Source: Chloroflexota bacterium (GTDB lineage Bacteria; Chloroflexota; Anaerolineae; SpSt-313). From it: a stretch of DNA of 49,646 nt. The stretch is from contig JAKPJZ010000239.1 of NCBI GenBank assembly GCA_029553955.1, positions 1-49,646 of the forward strand, in the 5' to 3' direction. The translations under genes were made by a program, and so were the position numbers. Shown one piece after another: positions 49,356-49,646 of the stretch; positions within the stretch are counted from its first letter, which is position 1, and each line of letters opens with the position of its first letter. Below the pieces are notes generated by a model that ran no database searches, had not been told where the DNA came from, and saw only the letters and a program-made list of their open reading frames with translations.

Positions 49356-49646
49356 TGTAGACCCCCATTGCCCGCCCGGTGTGCAGCCAATGCGTAGCCT
49401 GCATCGTCTGCCTAGATTATAGGCGTGTCGGCGGTATGGTCAATGGCGCCTGGCGACGGAGGCACATCCCGCAGTTGTGGGGCACCCGGGTGCTGGCCGG
49501 GCTGTCTGCTCCGCTGCCACCCCTTGGGCGCGGACAAACCTGCACAGGCTCATGTTCTCGTGCGCCCGCCAAACCTCTACCCTAAAGGCCAGCACTGGGT
49601 TCGTCCGAAGCCCAAGAGCCGGTTGCCAACGATGATGGGATATGCC
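49356..49646. other. Intergenic end of window
   Basis: No gene is recognisable. The stretch should hold the promoter of the histidine kinase transcript. Near 49563-49588 the sequence GCCCGCCAAACCTCTACCC resembles the right arm and flank of palindromic element 7 (41840-41858), so a decayed element half may be present. The window ends before this can be tested. Confidence 0.4.

Overview
This is a GC-rich bacterial chromosome window that I place, by inference, in the Chloroflexota (Anaerolineae-like). The reasons are the gene mix (Ni-type CO dehydrogenase, PapA-like condensation protein, TIGR04076 protein, many two-component systems, a membrane-bound LuxR regulator) and intergenic DNA packed with palindromic repeats and short degenerate repeats of the ACGTGATGCGT kind. 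No rRNA, tRNA or CRISPR array was seen.

Layout. 1-2225: short tandem repeats, then an orphan phage-type terminase (possible small subunit plus TerL) with very G-rich codon use. 2414-6595: a lipoprotein alpha-2-macroglobulin with an intact thioester, followed by 41-bp tandem repeats. 6837-9467: a zinc-ribbon membrane protein, a small membrane gene broken by a palindromic element, and a LuxR regulator fused to a multi-spanning membrane domain. 9653-11293: a Na/Pi cotransporter with a hairpin leader. 11730-17933: a vWA / PP2C phosphatase / protein kinase triad (TerY-P or YegL-YegK-YegI type) followed by a 944-residue beta-helix protein. 18154-21907: a CO dehydrogenase operon (CooF ferredoxin, CooS, FAD oxidoreductase). 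22101-26997: a NarL-type two-component system and two divergent MFS transporters. 27014-29301: a broken RAYT transposase, a TIGR04076 protein and a condensation-superfamily protein. 29474-32183: molybdenum cofactor genes moaC, moeA and moaB/mog. 32573-37039: IscR-like Rrf2 regulator, GH3 hexosaminidase, PlsY, MgtC. 37029-43032: acyltransferase-SGNH protein, GH51 arabinofuranosidase, GH1-like hydrolase. 43378-49355: an iron(III)-type ABC importer downstream of an OmpR-type two-component system.

Two things stand out. The first is a family of at least eight intergenic elements. Each carries a perfect or near-perfect hairpin with 33-40 bp arms inside partly conserved flanks, while the arm sequence differs from copy to copy. 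Two copies share the same arms except for a compensated base-pair change. At least three copies keep recognisable terminal inverted repeats. A separate 240-bp MITE with 15-bp terminal repeats and an 8-bp target duplication sits among them. The second is the phosphorylation triad coupled to a long beta-helix protein built from about 24 coils of 23 residues with stacked Asn and Cys, closed by two very long hairpins. This looks like a self-contained signalling module with a candidate effector or scaffold.

The rest is ordinary accessory metabolism: CO oxidation feeding electrons through a ferredoxin and a flavoprotein, Moco synthesis, plant-polysaccharide breakdown, phosphate and iron uptake.
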